Below, piece by piece: positions 34,219 to 43,120 of a stretch of 64,000 nt of DNA. This DNA comes from JAJTFW01 sp903922455. Its GTDB lineage: Bacteria > Bacteroidota > Bacteroidia > AKYH767-A > OLB10. The position numbers were made by a program, and so were the translations under genes. Within the stretch, counting starts at the first letter, position 1; every line of letters begins with the position of its first letter. The stretch is from positions 13,172-77,171 of the forward strand of contig CALQEU020000016.1 in assembly GCA_943329665.2 (NCBI GenBank), read 5' to 3'. The notes below the pieces were generated by a model. It was not told where the DNA came from, made no database searches, and worked only from the letters and a program-made list of their open reading frames with translations.

Positions 34219-36132
34219 ATGAAACTCGATTCAAAAATACCATCAGGACCACTTTCTGAAAAGTGGGACAATCATAAATTCAAATGCAAATTAGTTAATC
34301 CATCGAACAAACGTAAGTACGATGTGATCATTGTAGGAACCGGTTTAGCCGGTGCATCTGCTGCAGCTTCTCTTGCTGAACTAGGATACAACGTAAAAAC
34401 ATTTTGCTTTCAAGATTCACCACGTCGCGCGCACAGTATTGCTGCACAAGGAGGAATTAATGCCGCTAAAAATTATCGCAACGATGGTGATAGTGTTTAC
34501 CGTTTGTTTTATGATACGGTTAAAGGCGGTGATTACAGAGCGCGTGAAGCTAACGTACATCGTTTAGCACAAGTGAGTGTAAACATCATCGATCAATGTG
34601 TGGCGCAAGGTGTTCCTTTTGCTCGCGAGTATGGTGGCTTACTTGACAATCGCTCTTTTGGTGGTGCGCAAGTATCAAGAACTTTTTATGCAAAGGGACA
34701 AACTGGGCAACAACTTTTACTGGGTGCTTACTCTGCCATGAATCGAATGATTGGAGAGGGAAAAATTCAGAGCTATACTCGTCATGAAATGTTAGAGGTG
34801 GTGATGGTAGATGGACAAGCTAGAGGAATTATTGCTCGCGACTTGGTGACTGGAGAAATTGAAAGACACAGTGCACATGCTGTTGTATTAGCAACCGGTG
34901 GATATGGAAACGTATTTTATTTGACAACGTATGCTCGTGGATCCAATGCTACTGCTATTTGGAGAGCGCATAAAAAAGGAGCTTACTTTGGTAATCCATG
35001 CTTCACACAAATTCACCCTACATGTATTCCGGTATCGGGCGATCATCAGAGTAAATTAACATTGATGTCGGAGTCGTTACGTAACGATGGACGTATTTGG
35101 GTGCCTAAGCAAAAAGGAGATACACGCAAACCCGTTGATATTCCAGAATCAGAAAGAGATTATTATTTAGAAAGACGATATCCATCCTTCGGAAATTTAG
35201 TTCCGCGTGATATTGCGTCACGTGCAGCGAAAGATATTTGTGATAACGGATATGGAGTTGGAAATACGGGATTAGCGGTATACCTCGACTTCAGTGATGT
35301 CATTAAACGTACTGGTGAAAAAGCTGTAGAAGCGAAATACGGAAACTTGTTTGATATGTATAAGCAAATCACAGGAGAAAATCCGTACAAAACGCCGATG
35401 ATGATTTATCCTGCGGTGCATTATACCATGGGTGGACTTTGGGTTGATTATAATTTGATGACGACTATTCCAGGATTGTACGCTTGTGGTGAAGCTAATT
35501 TTAGTGATCATGGTGCAAACCGTTTAGGCGCTTCGGCATTGATGCAAGGCTTGGCAGATGGATACTTCGTTTTACCTTATACCATTGGTGATTATTTATC
35601 GGATGTAGAGCGAACTCCTATCGCGAATGATAGTCCAGAATTTATGGATGCTGAGCAAAAAGTAAAAGATCGTTTGCAAAAACTACTCAACATAAAAGGA
35701 AAGAAAACAGTACATGAGTTTCATCGTGAGTTAGGCCTTTTAATGTGGAACCATTGTGGAATGGGTCGTACTGCGGAAGGATTAAATGCAGGTATTGAGA
35801 ACATCAAAAAACTTCGCACTGACTTTTGGGAAAATTTATTAGTGCCAGGAATCGAACAAGAGTTAAACCAAAACTTAGAGAAAGCAGGACGTGTTGCTGA
35901 CTTCTTAGAATTAGGTGAGTTGATGATGGTGGATGCTTTGAATCGCAATGAAAGTTGTGGTGGACATTTCCGTGAAGAATATCAAACACCAGAAAATGAA
36001 GCTTTACGTGATGATGAAGGCTATGCATACGTGGCAGCGTGGGAATACAAAGGCGACAATCAGCCCCATGAATTACACAAAGAAGATTTAGTGTTTGAAA
36101 GTGTTAAACTTACTCAACGCTCTTACAAATAA
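34219..36132 (+). CDS. sdhA: succinate dehydrogenase/fumarate reductase flavoprotein subunit
   Basis: 637 residues. It oxidises succinate to fumarate (TCA cycle, complex II) at the cytoplasmic face. The N-terminal dinucleotide motif VGTGLAGASAAASLAELGY, the covalent-FAD histidine in RAHSIAAQGGINAAK, the substrate-site blocks (REYGGLLDNRSFGGAQVSRTFYAKGQTGQ, HYTMGGLWVDY and GANRLGASALMQGL) and the C-terminal helical domain are all there. Length and order match class B enzymes. It is flanked by sdhC (17 bases) and sdhB (53 bases), one operon. Confidence 0.97.
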   Translation: MKLDSKIPSGPLSEKWDNHKFKCKLVNPSNKRKYDVIIVGTGLAGASAAASLAELGYNVKTFCFQDSPRRAHSIAAQGGINAAKNYRNDGDSVYRLFYDTVKGGDYRAREANVHRLAQVSVNIIDQCVAQGVPFAREYGGLLDNRSFGGAQVSRTFYAKGQTGQQLLLGAYSAMNRMIGEGKIQSYTRHEMLEVVMVDGQARGIIARDLVTGEIERHSAHAVVLATGGYGNVFYLTTYARGSNATAIWRAHKKGAYFGNPCFTQIHPTCIPVSGDHQSKLTLMSESLRNDGRIWVPKQKGDTRKPVDIPESERDYYLERRYPSFGNLVPRDIASRAAKDICDNGYGVGNTGLAVYLDFSDVIKRTGEKAVEAKYGNLFDMYKQITGENPYKTPMMIYPAVHYTMGGLWVDYNLMTTIPGLYACGEANFSDHGANRLGASALMQGLADGYFVLPYTIGDYLSDVERTPIANDSPEFMDAEQKVKDRLQKLLNIKGKKTVHEFHRELGLLMWNHCGMGRTAEGLNAGIENIKKLRTDFWENLLVPGIEQELNQNLEKAGRVADFLELGELMMVDALNRNESCGGHFREEYQTPENEALRDDEGYAYVAAWEYKGDNQPHELHKEDLVFESVKLTQRSYK

Positions 36133-36185
36133 AATAAAATTGAACCTTACTCCTGTTCATCATAACAGGAAAAAATAAAAATCCT

Positions 36186-36944
36186 ATGAGTGGAAATATG
36201 AATCTTACGTTAAAAGTTTGGAGACAAAAAAATGCAAAAGAAAGCGGACGTTTCGAAACCTATGCAGCAAAAGGAGTAAGTCCGGATATGTCTTTTTTAG
36301 AGATGTTAGATGTGGTGAATGAAGATTTGACCAAGGCTGCAAAAGATCCAATCGCTTTTGACCATGATTGCCGTGAAGGAATTTGTGGATCGTGCAGCAT
36401 GTACATCAACGGTCGTGCGCATGGACCCGTGAAAGGTGTTACCGCTTGTCAATTACATATGCGCAGTTTTGCGGATGGAGAAACCATCATCATTGAACCG
36501 TGGAGAGCAGCGGCATTTCCTGTTATTCGCGACTTGATCGTTGATCGCCAAGCCTTCGATAAAATACAACAAGCAGGTGGATTCGTATCTGTAAATACAG
36601 GAAGCACTCCCGATGCGAATAGCATTCCTGTTTCAAAAGTAAATGCGGATGAAGCATTCAACTCGGCAGCCTGTATTGGTTGTGGAGCCTGCGTTGCTGC
36701 TTGTAAAAATAGCTCGGCGATGTTATTCTTATCCGCAAAAGTTTCTCAATATGCATTATTACCACAAGGTCGTGTAGAAGCGAAAAAGCGCGTGATGGAT
36801 ATGTTGAAAGTACATGATGATGCTGGATTCGGCGCATGCACAAACACAGAAGCATGCGAAGCGGAATGTCCGAAGGGAATTTCGGTTACTAATATCGCGA
36901 GATTGAATAGGGAGTACGCGGCGGCGATGTTGGTGGGTGAGTAA
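36186..36944 (+). CDS. sdhB: succinate dehydrogenase iron-sulfur subunit
   Basis: 252 residues. It passes electrons from FAD in SdhA to the quinone site. The [2Fe-2S] motif CREGICGSCSMYINGRAHGPVKGVTAC is in the N-terminal domain. The C-terminal ferredoxin-like domain has CIGCGACVAACKNS and CTNTEACEAECPKGI for the [4Fe-4S] and [3Fe-4S] clusters. It ends the sdhCAB operon; immediately after the stop begins a long tandem repeat. Confidence 0.97.
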   Translation: MSGNMNLTLKVWRQKNAKESGRFETYAAKGVSPDMSFLEMLDVVNEDLTKAAKDPIAFDHDCREGICGSCSMYINGRAHGPVKGVTACQLHMRSFADGETIIIEPWRAAAFPVIRDLIVDRQAFDKIQQAGGFVSVNTGSTPDANSIPVSKVNADEAFNSAACIGCGACVAACKNSSAMLFLSAKVSQYALLPQGRVEAKKRVMDMLKVHDDAGFGACTNTEACEAECPKGISVTNIARLNREYAAAMLVGE

Positions 36945-36949
36945 ATATA

Positions 36950-37206
36950 GGTTACGAATTACGATGGGTTACGAATTACGATGGGTTACGAATTACGAAT
37001 CGATACGAATATACGAATTACGAATTTTACGAATACGCTAATTCGCTGATACGAACTTGCCTGCATCAAGCAGGTTACGAATTTTACGAATACGCTGATT
37101 CGCTGATACGAACTTGCCTGCATCAAATAGGTTACGAATTTTACGAATACGCTGATACGTACTTGCCTGCAGCAAACAGATTTACGAATATGCTGATTCG
37201 CTGATT
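36950..37206. repeat. tandem repeats of TTACGAAT units downstream of sdhB
   Basis: Three ~17-bp units (GGTTACGAATTACGATG type) are followed by about 3.4 copies of a ~57-bp unit that carries TTACGAATTTTACGAATACGC, GATTCGCTGATACG and ACTTGCCTGCATCAA. One copy can form a small hairpin (CCTGC-ATCAA-GCAGG, 37060-37074). The rest of the gap to 37353 holds nothing I recognise. The copies differ by small deletions, which suggests slippage. Confidence 0.8.
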
Positions 37207-37353
37207 AACGAAATTTGAAAAGATGGTGCTCTGGTTTATTGAATCGGTTAATTTTGAAACAAAATACTAGTTTTTTACCCATAAAACGGATGAATTCCCG
37301 TAGTGAGAGAATAAAAACACCCTTAAATCGTTTCGTATAGACTAATAATGGAT

Positions 37354-37361
37354 TAACTTTG
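37354..37361 (+). promoter_or_regulatory. -7 promoter element for the Kazal-domain gene
   Basis: TAACTTTG, then TAGGAG and the ATG six bases on. Too close for the AGGAG to serve as a Shine-Dalgarno site for this ATG; it could serve the Met codon three codons later. Confidence 0.55.
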
Positions 37362-37367
37362 TAGGAG

Positions 37368-37922
37368 ATGCGTTGGATGAATACATATTATAAATTAAGT
37401 TTGATTTGCCTGTTTCTCCTTCTTTTTGGGATGGATGCCATAGCGCAATTTCCGTTTTGTAATCCTTGTAAAGATTCAACAAAACAGGAAAATATTTTTT
37501 TCACTTGTACGGGCGATTATAATCCTGTTTGTGCTTGTGATGGAAAAACCTATCGCAACGATTGCGCTGCGTTAAATAAATATGGATTTTACTTTTGTGG
37601 ATTCTACAGTGGTATGTGCGGATCTTTTGATATTGATTTAAATCCAACGGTGATTGATGCTAGTGAAAACACCATCAACATTAAAGCCTACATGAATAAG
37701 AATGGTTATATGAGCATTAATGTTTTTAATGCTTATGGTCGAACACAGTTTCAAGGAAATTTTCCGATGTCACAAAATTATTTTCCAGGACCAACGCTTG
37801 GTGCTTACAACTCACTTTCCATTGATGTGCGCGGATGGAATCAAGGCGTGTATATTTTAGAAGCGATTTATGGTGGCGAGAGAAAAGTAATTAAGATTAT
37901 TAAAAGCGTTTCTAGTTTCTAG
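37368..37922 (+). CDS. secreted Kazal-type inhibitor-like protein with putative T9SS type A tail
   Basis: 184 residues. Signal peptide about 1-27 (LICLFLLLF, cleavage near AIAQ). A Kazal-type cysteine frame follows at 47-84: CTGDYNPVCACDGKTYRNDC then FYFCGFYSGMC, with the PVCxCDGKTY core seen in many bacterial secreted proteins; two more Cys at 31 and 34 may form an extra disulfide. The last 75 residues form a beta sandwich-like tail (SINVFNAYGRTQFQ, SIDVRGWNQGVYILEAIYGGERKVIKIIKS) that resembles a T9SS type A C-terminal sorting domain. It could inhibit a serine protease at the cell surface; this is inference. ATG 37377 is an alternative start. Confidence 0.78.
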   Translation: MRWMNTYYKLSLICLFLLLFGMDAIAQFPFCNPCKDSTKQENIFFTCTGDYNPVCACDGKTYRNDCAALNKYGFYFCGFYSGMCGSFDIDLNPTVIDASENTINIKAYMNKNGYMSINVFNAYGRTQFQGNFPMSQNYFPGPTLGAYNSLSIDVRGWNQGVYILEAIYGGERKVIKIIKSVSSF

Positions 37923-37929
37923 TTTTTGG

Positions 37930-37945
37930 TCGCGAGGCTTCGCGA
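37930..37945. repeat. palindrome family P2, perfect copy
   Basis: TCGCGAGGCTTCGCGA, eight bases after the Kazal gene's stop codon and ahead of the convergent acpH gene. Confidence 0.7.
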
Positions 37946-37959
37946 TTATTTTTTACTGT

Positions 37960-38544
37960 TTATTTCATTTCATCCAAAGCGGAAACATATAACCTTATAT
38001 CCTTAAAAAATAGTTCGAAGTCATTTTCGAAATCGTGGTAATGCTCTTGCAGGAAGAGATGGGCTTTGTCCATGTTTGAAATGAAGCGTGTTCTTTTGGA
38101 TAATCCGGTTAAAGCTTTTTCAATTCCTTCAATGGATGCATAATGTACTAGCCAGTTTTGTGATTCCATGTAGTTCAACATATGCAAGGCTCGGGCGGGA
38201 AGCAGTTGTTCGTTGGAGCGCATTAATGCATAGCTATTCTGTGCAAATTCTTCGAGCGGTAAATGATGATACGCGCTCCAATGACGAGCTAAAAAGTGAT
38301 CAAAGAAAACATCGGAGATAACGGGTGCATATTTCCGAAAATCAGGTCGGAGGCGAGCGTTGGATATGGAAACTATTGGATGCTGATCGGTGAATGCATC
38401 AATCAAGCGATGGAAATGAATTCCGGCAAGTACATCGCCGGAATAGTTTTCAATGACAGATCCTTTGACGTGATCAGCAATGAAGTTCCCGATTTTTAGT
38501 TGATCGTTGTTACCAGAGAGATATAGATGAGCTAAATAATTCAA
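37960..38544 (-). CDS. acpH: acyl carrier protein phosphodiesterase
   Basis: 194 residues, the typical length. It removes the 4'-phosphopantetheine from holo-ACP. It starts MNYLAHLYLSG as in the family, has GNFIADHVKGS (21-31), GIHFHRLIDAFTDQHP (41-56, the HxxIDxFTDxH metal/active-site segment) and ISDVFFDHFLARHW (76-89). The start codon is TTG at 38544: no ATG is available and the N-terminal motif begins there. A -7 element lies 13 bases upstream. It converges on the Kazal gene. Confidence 0.88.
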   Translation of the reverse strand: MNYLAHLYLSGNNDQLKIGNFIADHVKGSVIENYSGDVLAGIHFHRLIDAFTDQHPIVSISNARLRPDFRKYAPVISDVFFDHFLARHWSAYHHLPLEEFAQNSYALMRSNEQLLPARALHMLNYMESQNWLVHYASIEGIEKALTGLSKRTRFISNMDKAHLFLQEHYHDFENDFELFFKDIRLYVSALDEMK

Positions 38545-38557
38545 GGTTTTTCTTTAT

Positions 38558-38565
38558 CAAAATTA
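38558..38565 (-). promoter_or_regulatory. -7 promoter element for acpH
   Basis: On the minus strand TAATTTTG, 13 bases before the TTG start codon of acpH. Confidence 0.45.
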
Positions 38566-38843
38566 CGGTTCTTTTTTGATTATCTTTCTTGTATTGATTT
38601 TTTTAGAGTAGAGATTTTGGCTGCTAGCTTCTAGCTGCTAGATTTATTTTGCAGTGAAATGATTTGGCTTCGAATCGAAATAACTGCTAGTTGCTAGGAA
38701 TATTTAGCTTAATAATACTTCTAATATTGAACACGGATGAAGCGGATAAATAGGATTATCACGGATTTGCTTTTAGGTCGGATATGCATCACTGTTTGGA
38801 TTAAATATTCTACCGTTAAGTCAATCCTTTAATAAATAAAAAA
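38566..38843. other. intergenic region with low-complexity and repeat debris
   Basis: It contains repeated GCTAG/CTTCTAG blocks (GGCTGCTAGCTTCTAGCTGCTAG around 38620 and AACTGCTAGTTGCTAGG near 38680) and an ACACGGATGAAGCGGATAAATAG...CACGGATT segment that looks like decayed dispersed repeat. No gene is supported. Confidence 0.55.
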
Positions 38844-39680
38844 TTACAGATCTCTAAAGGTATCACCTTGTTCCAAGGATCCTGTGGTGTAGCCTTTATT
38901 GAACCAATACATGCGCTGCTCCGATGTACCGTGTGTAAATGCATCGGGCACTACGCTGCCTCCACTTTGTTGTTGCAGTTTATCATCGCCAATGGCGCTG
39001 GCTGCGGTGAGGGCTTCTTCGATATCTCCCGGTTCTAAAATTCCTTTCATCGCATCGGCATGGTGCGCCCATAGACCTGCATAAAAATCAGCTTGCAATT
39101 CGAGCATTACCGAAAGTTTGTTGCCATCTTTTTCGTTGAGCTGTTGTCGTTGTTGATGCACTTGATCGGATGTACCTAGTAAATGTTGCACATGATGTCC
39201 TACTTCATGCGCTACCACATACGCCATGGCAAAATCGCCGGGTGCATTGAAGCGTTCTTTCAGCAATCGATAAAAAGAAAGATCGATGTATAATTTTTCA
39301 TCGGTGGGGCAATAGAATGGTCCGGTAGCTGATTGTTGAAATCCGCAGGCCGATTCCACCGCACCATCAAACAACACCAAAGTAGGTTTACGATATTCCT
39401 TTCCAAATTGCTCACGAAAAATTTTCTCCCAAACATCTTCAGTATCTTTTAAGACTACCGATACAAAAACAGCATCTTCATCGTTGGGATCAACGGCTGT
39501 ATTGGGTGCATTAGAAGTTTGCTGTTGTTGCAGAATATTCGCCAACTCCGCCGAATCCCCTCCCAAAAACATATAAATTACCACAACAATAATTCCGCCA
39601 ATACCAAGTCCAGCCGCCGGCCGCGACATTCCGCGACGATCGTCTACATTTCCACTACGTTCTCTACCGAGCCATTTCAT
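38844..39680 (-). CDS. neutral zinc metallopeptidase, YpfJ family
   Basis: 278 residues. N-terminal cytoplasmic segment (GRERSGNVDDRRGMSRP), one helix at about 24-40, then a glutamine-rich linker and a catalytic domain outside. The zinc motif HEVGH (His158, Glu159, His162) is in AMAYVVAHEVGHHVQHLLG. Downstream VMLELQADFYAGLWAHHAD supplies the third ligand region, and DAFTHGTSEQRMYWFNKGY is the typical C-terminal signature of the YpfJ/KPN_02809 group. Substrate unknown. No -7 element is seen; the upstream DNA is a GTTGGTTGTTAG low-complexity repeat. Confidence 0.9.
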   Translation of the reverse strand: MKWLGRERSGNVDDRRGMSRPAAGLGIGGIIVVVIYMFLGGDSAELANILQQQQTSNAPNTAVDPNDEDAVFVSVVLKDTEDVWEKIFREQFGKEYRKPTLVLFDGAVESACGFQQSATGPFYCPTDEKLYIDLSFYRLLKERFNAPGDFAMAYVVAHEVGHHVQHLLGTSDQVHQQRQQLNEKDGNKLSVMLELQADFYAGLWAHHADAMKGILEPGDIEEALTAASAIGDDKLQQQSGGSVVPDAFTHGTSEQRMYWFNKGYTTGSLEQGDTFRDL

Positions 39681-39986
39681 GAGGTTGGTTGTTGGTTGTT
39701 AGTGGTTAGTTGTTAGTTGTTAGATTTTGGATGTTAGATTTGTCGAAATATATTGTTTATTGCCTTGATCTATGTTTTGATGGAACGCAGATTTATTATT
39801 ATAATTATGATTTTTTATGTTTTATCTTCTTTCCTTTATGCTTTAATTTCAATTTCGCATTTTCGCATCGCGAAGCCTCGCGACGTGTCTATTCGCATTT
39901 CGCGTCCCCGATAATTAGTAACCTACTAGTATTTCAATATTTTTCCTTGAATATTATCTTTCTCAGTAACCAGAGTTATTTTAAAA
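39681..39986. repeat. intergenic low-complexity GTTAGTTGTT repeats and a P2 copy
   Basis: 39684-39740 is built from GTTGGTT/GTTAGTT/GTTAGAT heptamers, kin to those at 24668 and 62269. TCGCGAAGCCTCGCGA at 39868-39883 is P2 in reverse orientation. The remainder (TTTATTATTATAATTATG and so on) is A/T-rich. No gene is supported. Confidence 0.65.
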
Positions 39987-42872
39987 CTAACTAACTTCTT
40001 CGGTTTCGTAGGTACTGATGTCAGGGCAGGAGCAAACAAGATTGCGGTCACCGTATGCATTGTCGACACGCTTCACAGAAGCCCAAAACTTATTACCTCG
40101 CACCCATGCTGCAGGCCATGCAGCTTCGGTGCGGCTATAAGGATGCAACCATTCATCGGCCGTAACTTCTTCTGCAGTATGTGGTGCATTCACTAGTACG
40201 TTATTGACTCTGTCGGCGCGACCTTCTTCAATAGCGCGAATTTCTTCACGAATGGCAATCATGGCATCGCAGAAACGATCTAACTCATCTTTTGATTCGC
40301 TTTCGGTAGGTTCTACCATTAAGGTTCCGGCCACCGGGAATGCAACCGTTGGTGCATGGAATCCGTAATCGATTAATCGTTTTGCAATATCGGTTACTTC
40401 AATTCCCGCAGTTTGTTTAAATGTTCTGCAATCCAAAATCATTTCATGGGCAACAAATCCATTTTTTCCTTTGTATAAAATGGGGTAATGCTCTTCTAAT
40501 CTTGCTTTCATGTAGTTCGCATTGAAAATTGCATACTCAGTAGCCATTCGCACACCATCTCTTCCCAACATACGGATATAACCATAGCTGATTAATAAAA
40601 TTAATGCCGATCCCCAAGGAGCTCCACTAACGGCAGTGCCTTGATGAACATCATTAACATTCACTATTGGATGATTGGAAAGATGGGGTGCTAAATGAGC
40701 AGCAACTCCGATGGGTCCCATGCCAGGTCCGCCACCACCGTGGGGAATTGAAAATGTTTTATGTAAATTCAAGTGACATACATCGGCACCAATCATACCC
40801 GGACTTGTTAATCCAACTTGAGCATTCATGTTTGCACCATCCATGTACACTTGTCCACCGTTATCGTGAATGATTTTAGTTAACTCACGAATACCTTCTT
40901 CATAAACACCGTGCGTACTTGGATACGTAACCATCGCAGCTGCTAAATGATCTTTATGCAATACGGCTTTCTCGCGCATATCGTTCAAATCAATGTTTCC
41001 ATTGGCATCACATTTCACAACAACAATTTTCCAACCCGCCATTACTGCGGTGGCTGGATTTGTACCATGCGCACTGGAAGGAATTAAAACGATATTACGA
41101 TGTCCTTGACCGATGGCGATTAAATAATTGCGAATAGCCATCAATCCTGCATACTCACCTTGCGCACCTGAATTGGGTTGAAGAGAAACGGCAGCAAAAC
41201 CAGTGATCTCACATAAATAACTTTCCAACTCCGTTAGCATTTGGGTATATCCTTCGCGTTGATTAGCGGGAGCAAATGGATGAATGCTATTCCACAGGGG
41301 CCAACTTAGTGGCATCATTTCGCTAGTAGCATTGAGCTTCATCGTACACGAACCTAGAGCAATCATCGAATAATTCAACGAGAGATCCTTACTTTCCAAT
41401 AAGCGGATATAACGCATCATATCCGTTTCACTGCGGTACTTATTAAAAACGATATTTGTTAAGTAAGGCGTTTTACGTGCTAATGTTAAATTTTCACTGA
41501 TGATCGGTTTCAAAGTAGGATCGGCTCCATTTCTTTTATAATCGAATCCAGCAGCTTTTGCGAAAATATAAATGATCTCCGTAACGTCATCGTGCAAGGT
41601 AGTCTCATCAAAATTGATGATAATGCGTCCCGATTTTTCACAGCGGAAATTCATATTTGCATCTTCCGCTAACTTTTGAATCGCTGGCATTTTATCGCCG
41701 GCATCAATAGCAACTGTATCAAAAAACTGATCGTGAACTATAGTGTATCCTTGCTTCTTCACACCAGCCGCTAAAGCTGCAGCACGAAGATGGATGGTTT
41801 GAGCAATTGCTTTTAATCCGCGAGGACCATGGTACACCGCATACATCGATGCCATTACTGCCAACAACACTTGCGCCGTACAAATATTTGATGTTGCTTT
41901 ATCGCGTTTGATATGTTGTTCGCGCGTTTGTAATGCCATACGTAAAGCAGGCTTACCGGCAGCATCGATACTTAAACCGATGATACGTCCGGGAATATCA
42001 CGTTTGTACAATTCCTTCGTTGCAAAATACGCAGCATGTGGTCCGCCAAAACCCATCGGCACACCAAATCGTTGAGTAGAACCCACCACCACATCGGCAC
42101 CCCATTCGCCTGGAGGAGTTAAAAGAACGAGTGACATAATATCAGCAGCTACGACTACACGAATATTATTTGCTTTACATTTTTCAGTGAATGCCGAGTG
42201 ATCTGTTACATTTCCTTCCTTACCGGGATATTGCAACATTGCACCGTAAAAGTCGTTTCCGAATGTGAACTCTGAAGTTTTTCCAAAAACCAATTCAATG
42301 CCCAGCGGAGTCGCTCTTGTTTTCAGCACATCTATCGTTTGTGGGAAAGTATCATCACTCACAAAAAATTTAGCGCAATTCATTTTCTCTTGCTCTTTAG
42401 AACGCGTTGCAAACAACATCGTCATTCCTTCTGCAGCAGCCGTCGATTCATCCAACAAAGAAGCATTGGCCAATTCCATTCCTGTTAAATCGCAAACCAT
42501 CGTTTGGAAATTCAGAAGTGCTTCCAATCGACCTTGAGCAATTTCTGCTTGATAAGGCGTGTAAGCGGTGTACCAACCAGGATTTTCAAAAATCGTGCGT
42601 TGAATTACACCGGGAATAATAGTATTATGGTATCCTAAACCAATATAGGTTCTAAAAATTTTATTCTTGGTAGCCATGGCACGTGATTCACGCAAATAGC
42701 TTGATTCATCAACTGCTTCCGGTATATTTAATTCATTCTTCAACCGAATATCGGCAGGAATGGTTTTACTGATAAGTTCTTCGATAGAAGATACACCTAC
42801 CATGCTCAACATTTCCTTCGTTTCTTGATTGTCTGGTCCGATGTGGCGATCGGTAAATTTATATTGTGACAT
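39987..42872 (-). CDS. gcvP: glycine dehydrogenase (decarboxylating), P-protein
   Basis: 961 residues, a full-length single-chain P-protein with fused N- and C-terminal halves. It decarboxylates glycine with PLP and loads the aminomethyl group on the lipoyl H-protein. The C-terminal half carries the PLP lysine in HLNLHKTFSIPHGGGGPGMGPIGV, with STHGVYEEGI and the glycine-rich loop. The N-terminal half has the IGLGYHNTIIPGVIQR start and YTPYQAEIAQGRLEALLNFQT. Other gcv genes are not in the window. A -7 element sits 19 bases before the ATG. Confidence 0.97.
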   Translation of the reverse strand: MSQYKFTDRHIGPDNQETKEMLSMVGVSSIEELISKTIPADIRLKNELNIPEAVDESSYLRESRAMATKNKIFRTYIGLGYHNTIIPGVIQRTIFENPGWYTAYTPYQAEIAQGRLEALLNFQTMVCDLTGMELANASLLDESTAAAEGMTMLFATRSKEQEKMNCAKFFVSDDTFPQTIDVLKTRATPLGIELVFGKTSEFTFGNDFYGAMLQYPGKEGNVTDHSAFTEKCKANNIRVVVAADIMSLVLLTPPGEWGADVVVGSTQRFGVPMGFGGPHAAYFATKELYKRDIPGRIIGLSIDAAGKPALRMALQTREQHIKRDKATSNICTAQVLLAVMASMYAVYHGPRGLKAIAQTIHLRAAALAAGVKKQGYTIVHDQFFDTVAIDAGDKMPAIQKLAEDANMNFRCEKSGRIIINFDETTLHDDVTEIIYIFAKAAGFDYKRNGADPTLKPIISENLTLARKTPYLTNIVFNKYRSETDMMRYIRLLESKDLSLNYSMIALGSCTMKLNATSEMMPLSWPLWNSIHPFAPANQREGYTQMLTELESYLCEITGFAAVSLQPNSGAQGEYAGLMAIRNYLIAIGQGHRNIVLIPSSAHGTNPATAVMAGWKIVVVKCDANGNIDLNDMREKAVLHKDHLAAAMVTYPSTHGVYEEGIRELTKIIHDNGGQVYMDGANMNAQVGLTSPGMIGADVCHLNLHKTFSIPHGGGGPGMGPIGVAAHLAPHLSNHPIVNVNDVHQGTAVSGAPWGSALILLISYGYIRMLGRDGVRMATEYAIFNANYMKARLEEHYPILYKGKNGFVAHEMILDCRTFKQTAGIEVTDIAKRLIDYGFHAPTVAFPVAGTLMVEPTESESKDELDRFCDAMIAIREEIRAIEEGRADRVNNVLVNAPHTAEEVTADEWLHPYSRTEAAWPAAWVRGNKFWASVKRVDNAYGDRNLVCSCPDISTYETEEVS

Positions 42873-42891
42873 ATGCTAATTTTCTTGAACA

Positions 42892-42899
42892 CAAAGTTA
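42892..42899 (-). promoter_or_regulatory. -7 promoter element for gcvP
   Basis: On the minus strand TAACTTTG, 19 bases before the gcvP ATG. No glycine-riboswitch-like fold was noticed in the short leader. Confidence 0.55.
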
Positions 42900-43106
42900 A
42901 GAAACTGAGTGGATCAGTACACGGCAATATATATATATCATCTCTCTATTTATCAGCATTTTATAATTTAGATGTCGTTGATTTAAATCATTTTAAAAAT
43001 GAATTCTGCTTTAAATTCATAGGGCAGAATCGTGGAATAAATCTCATACCCAGCCTTCCATTTTCCAGAATTAGAGAAATGTTAGGTATAACTACTCCCA
43101 ATTTCA

Positions 43107-43114
43107 TAGCTTTG
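43107..43114 (+). promoter_or_regulatory. -7 promoter element that fixes the start at 43121
   Basis: TAGCTTTG, six bases before ATG 43121. It lies inside the longer open frame that begins at 42866, showing that the upstream 85 codons are not coding. Confidence 0.55.
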
Positions 43115-43120
43115 AACTCT

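Noticed and set aside
42866..43120. 85-codon N-terminal extension of the 43121 gene
   Set aside because: It overlaps the gcvP start, contains the TAGCTTTG promoter element, and precedes a perfect signal peptide at 43121.
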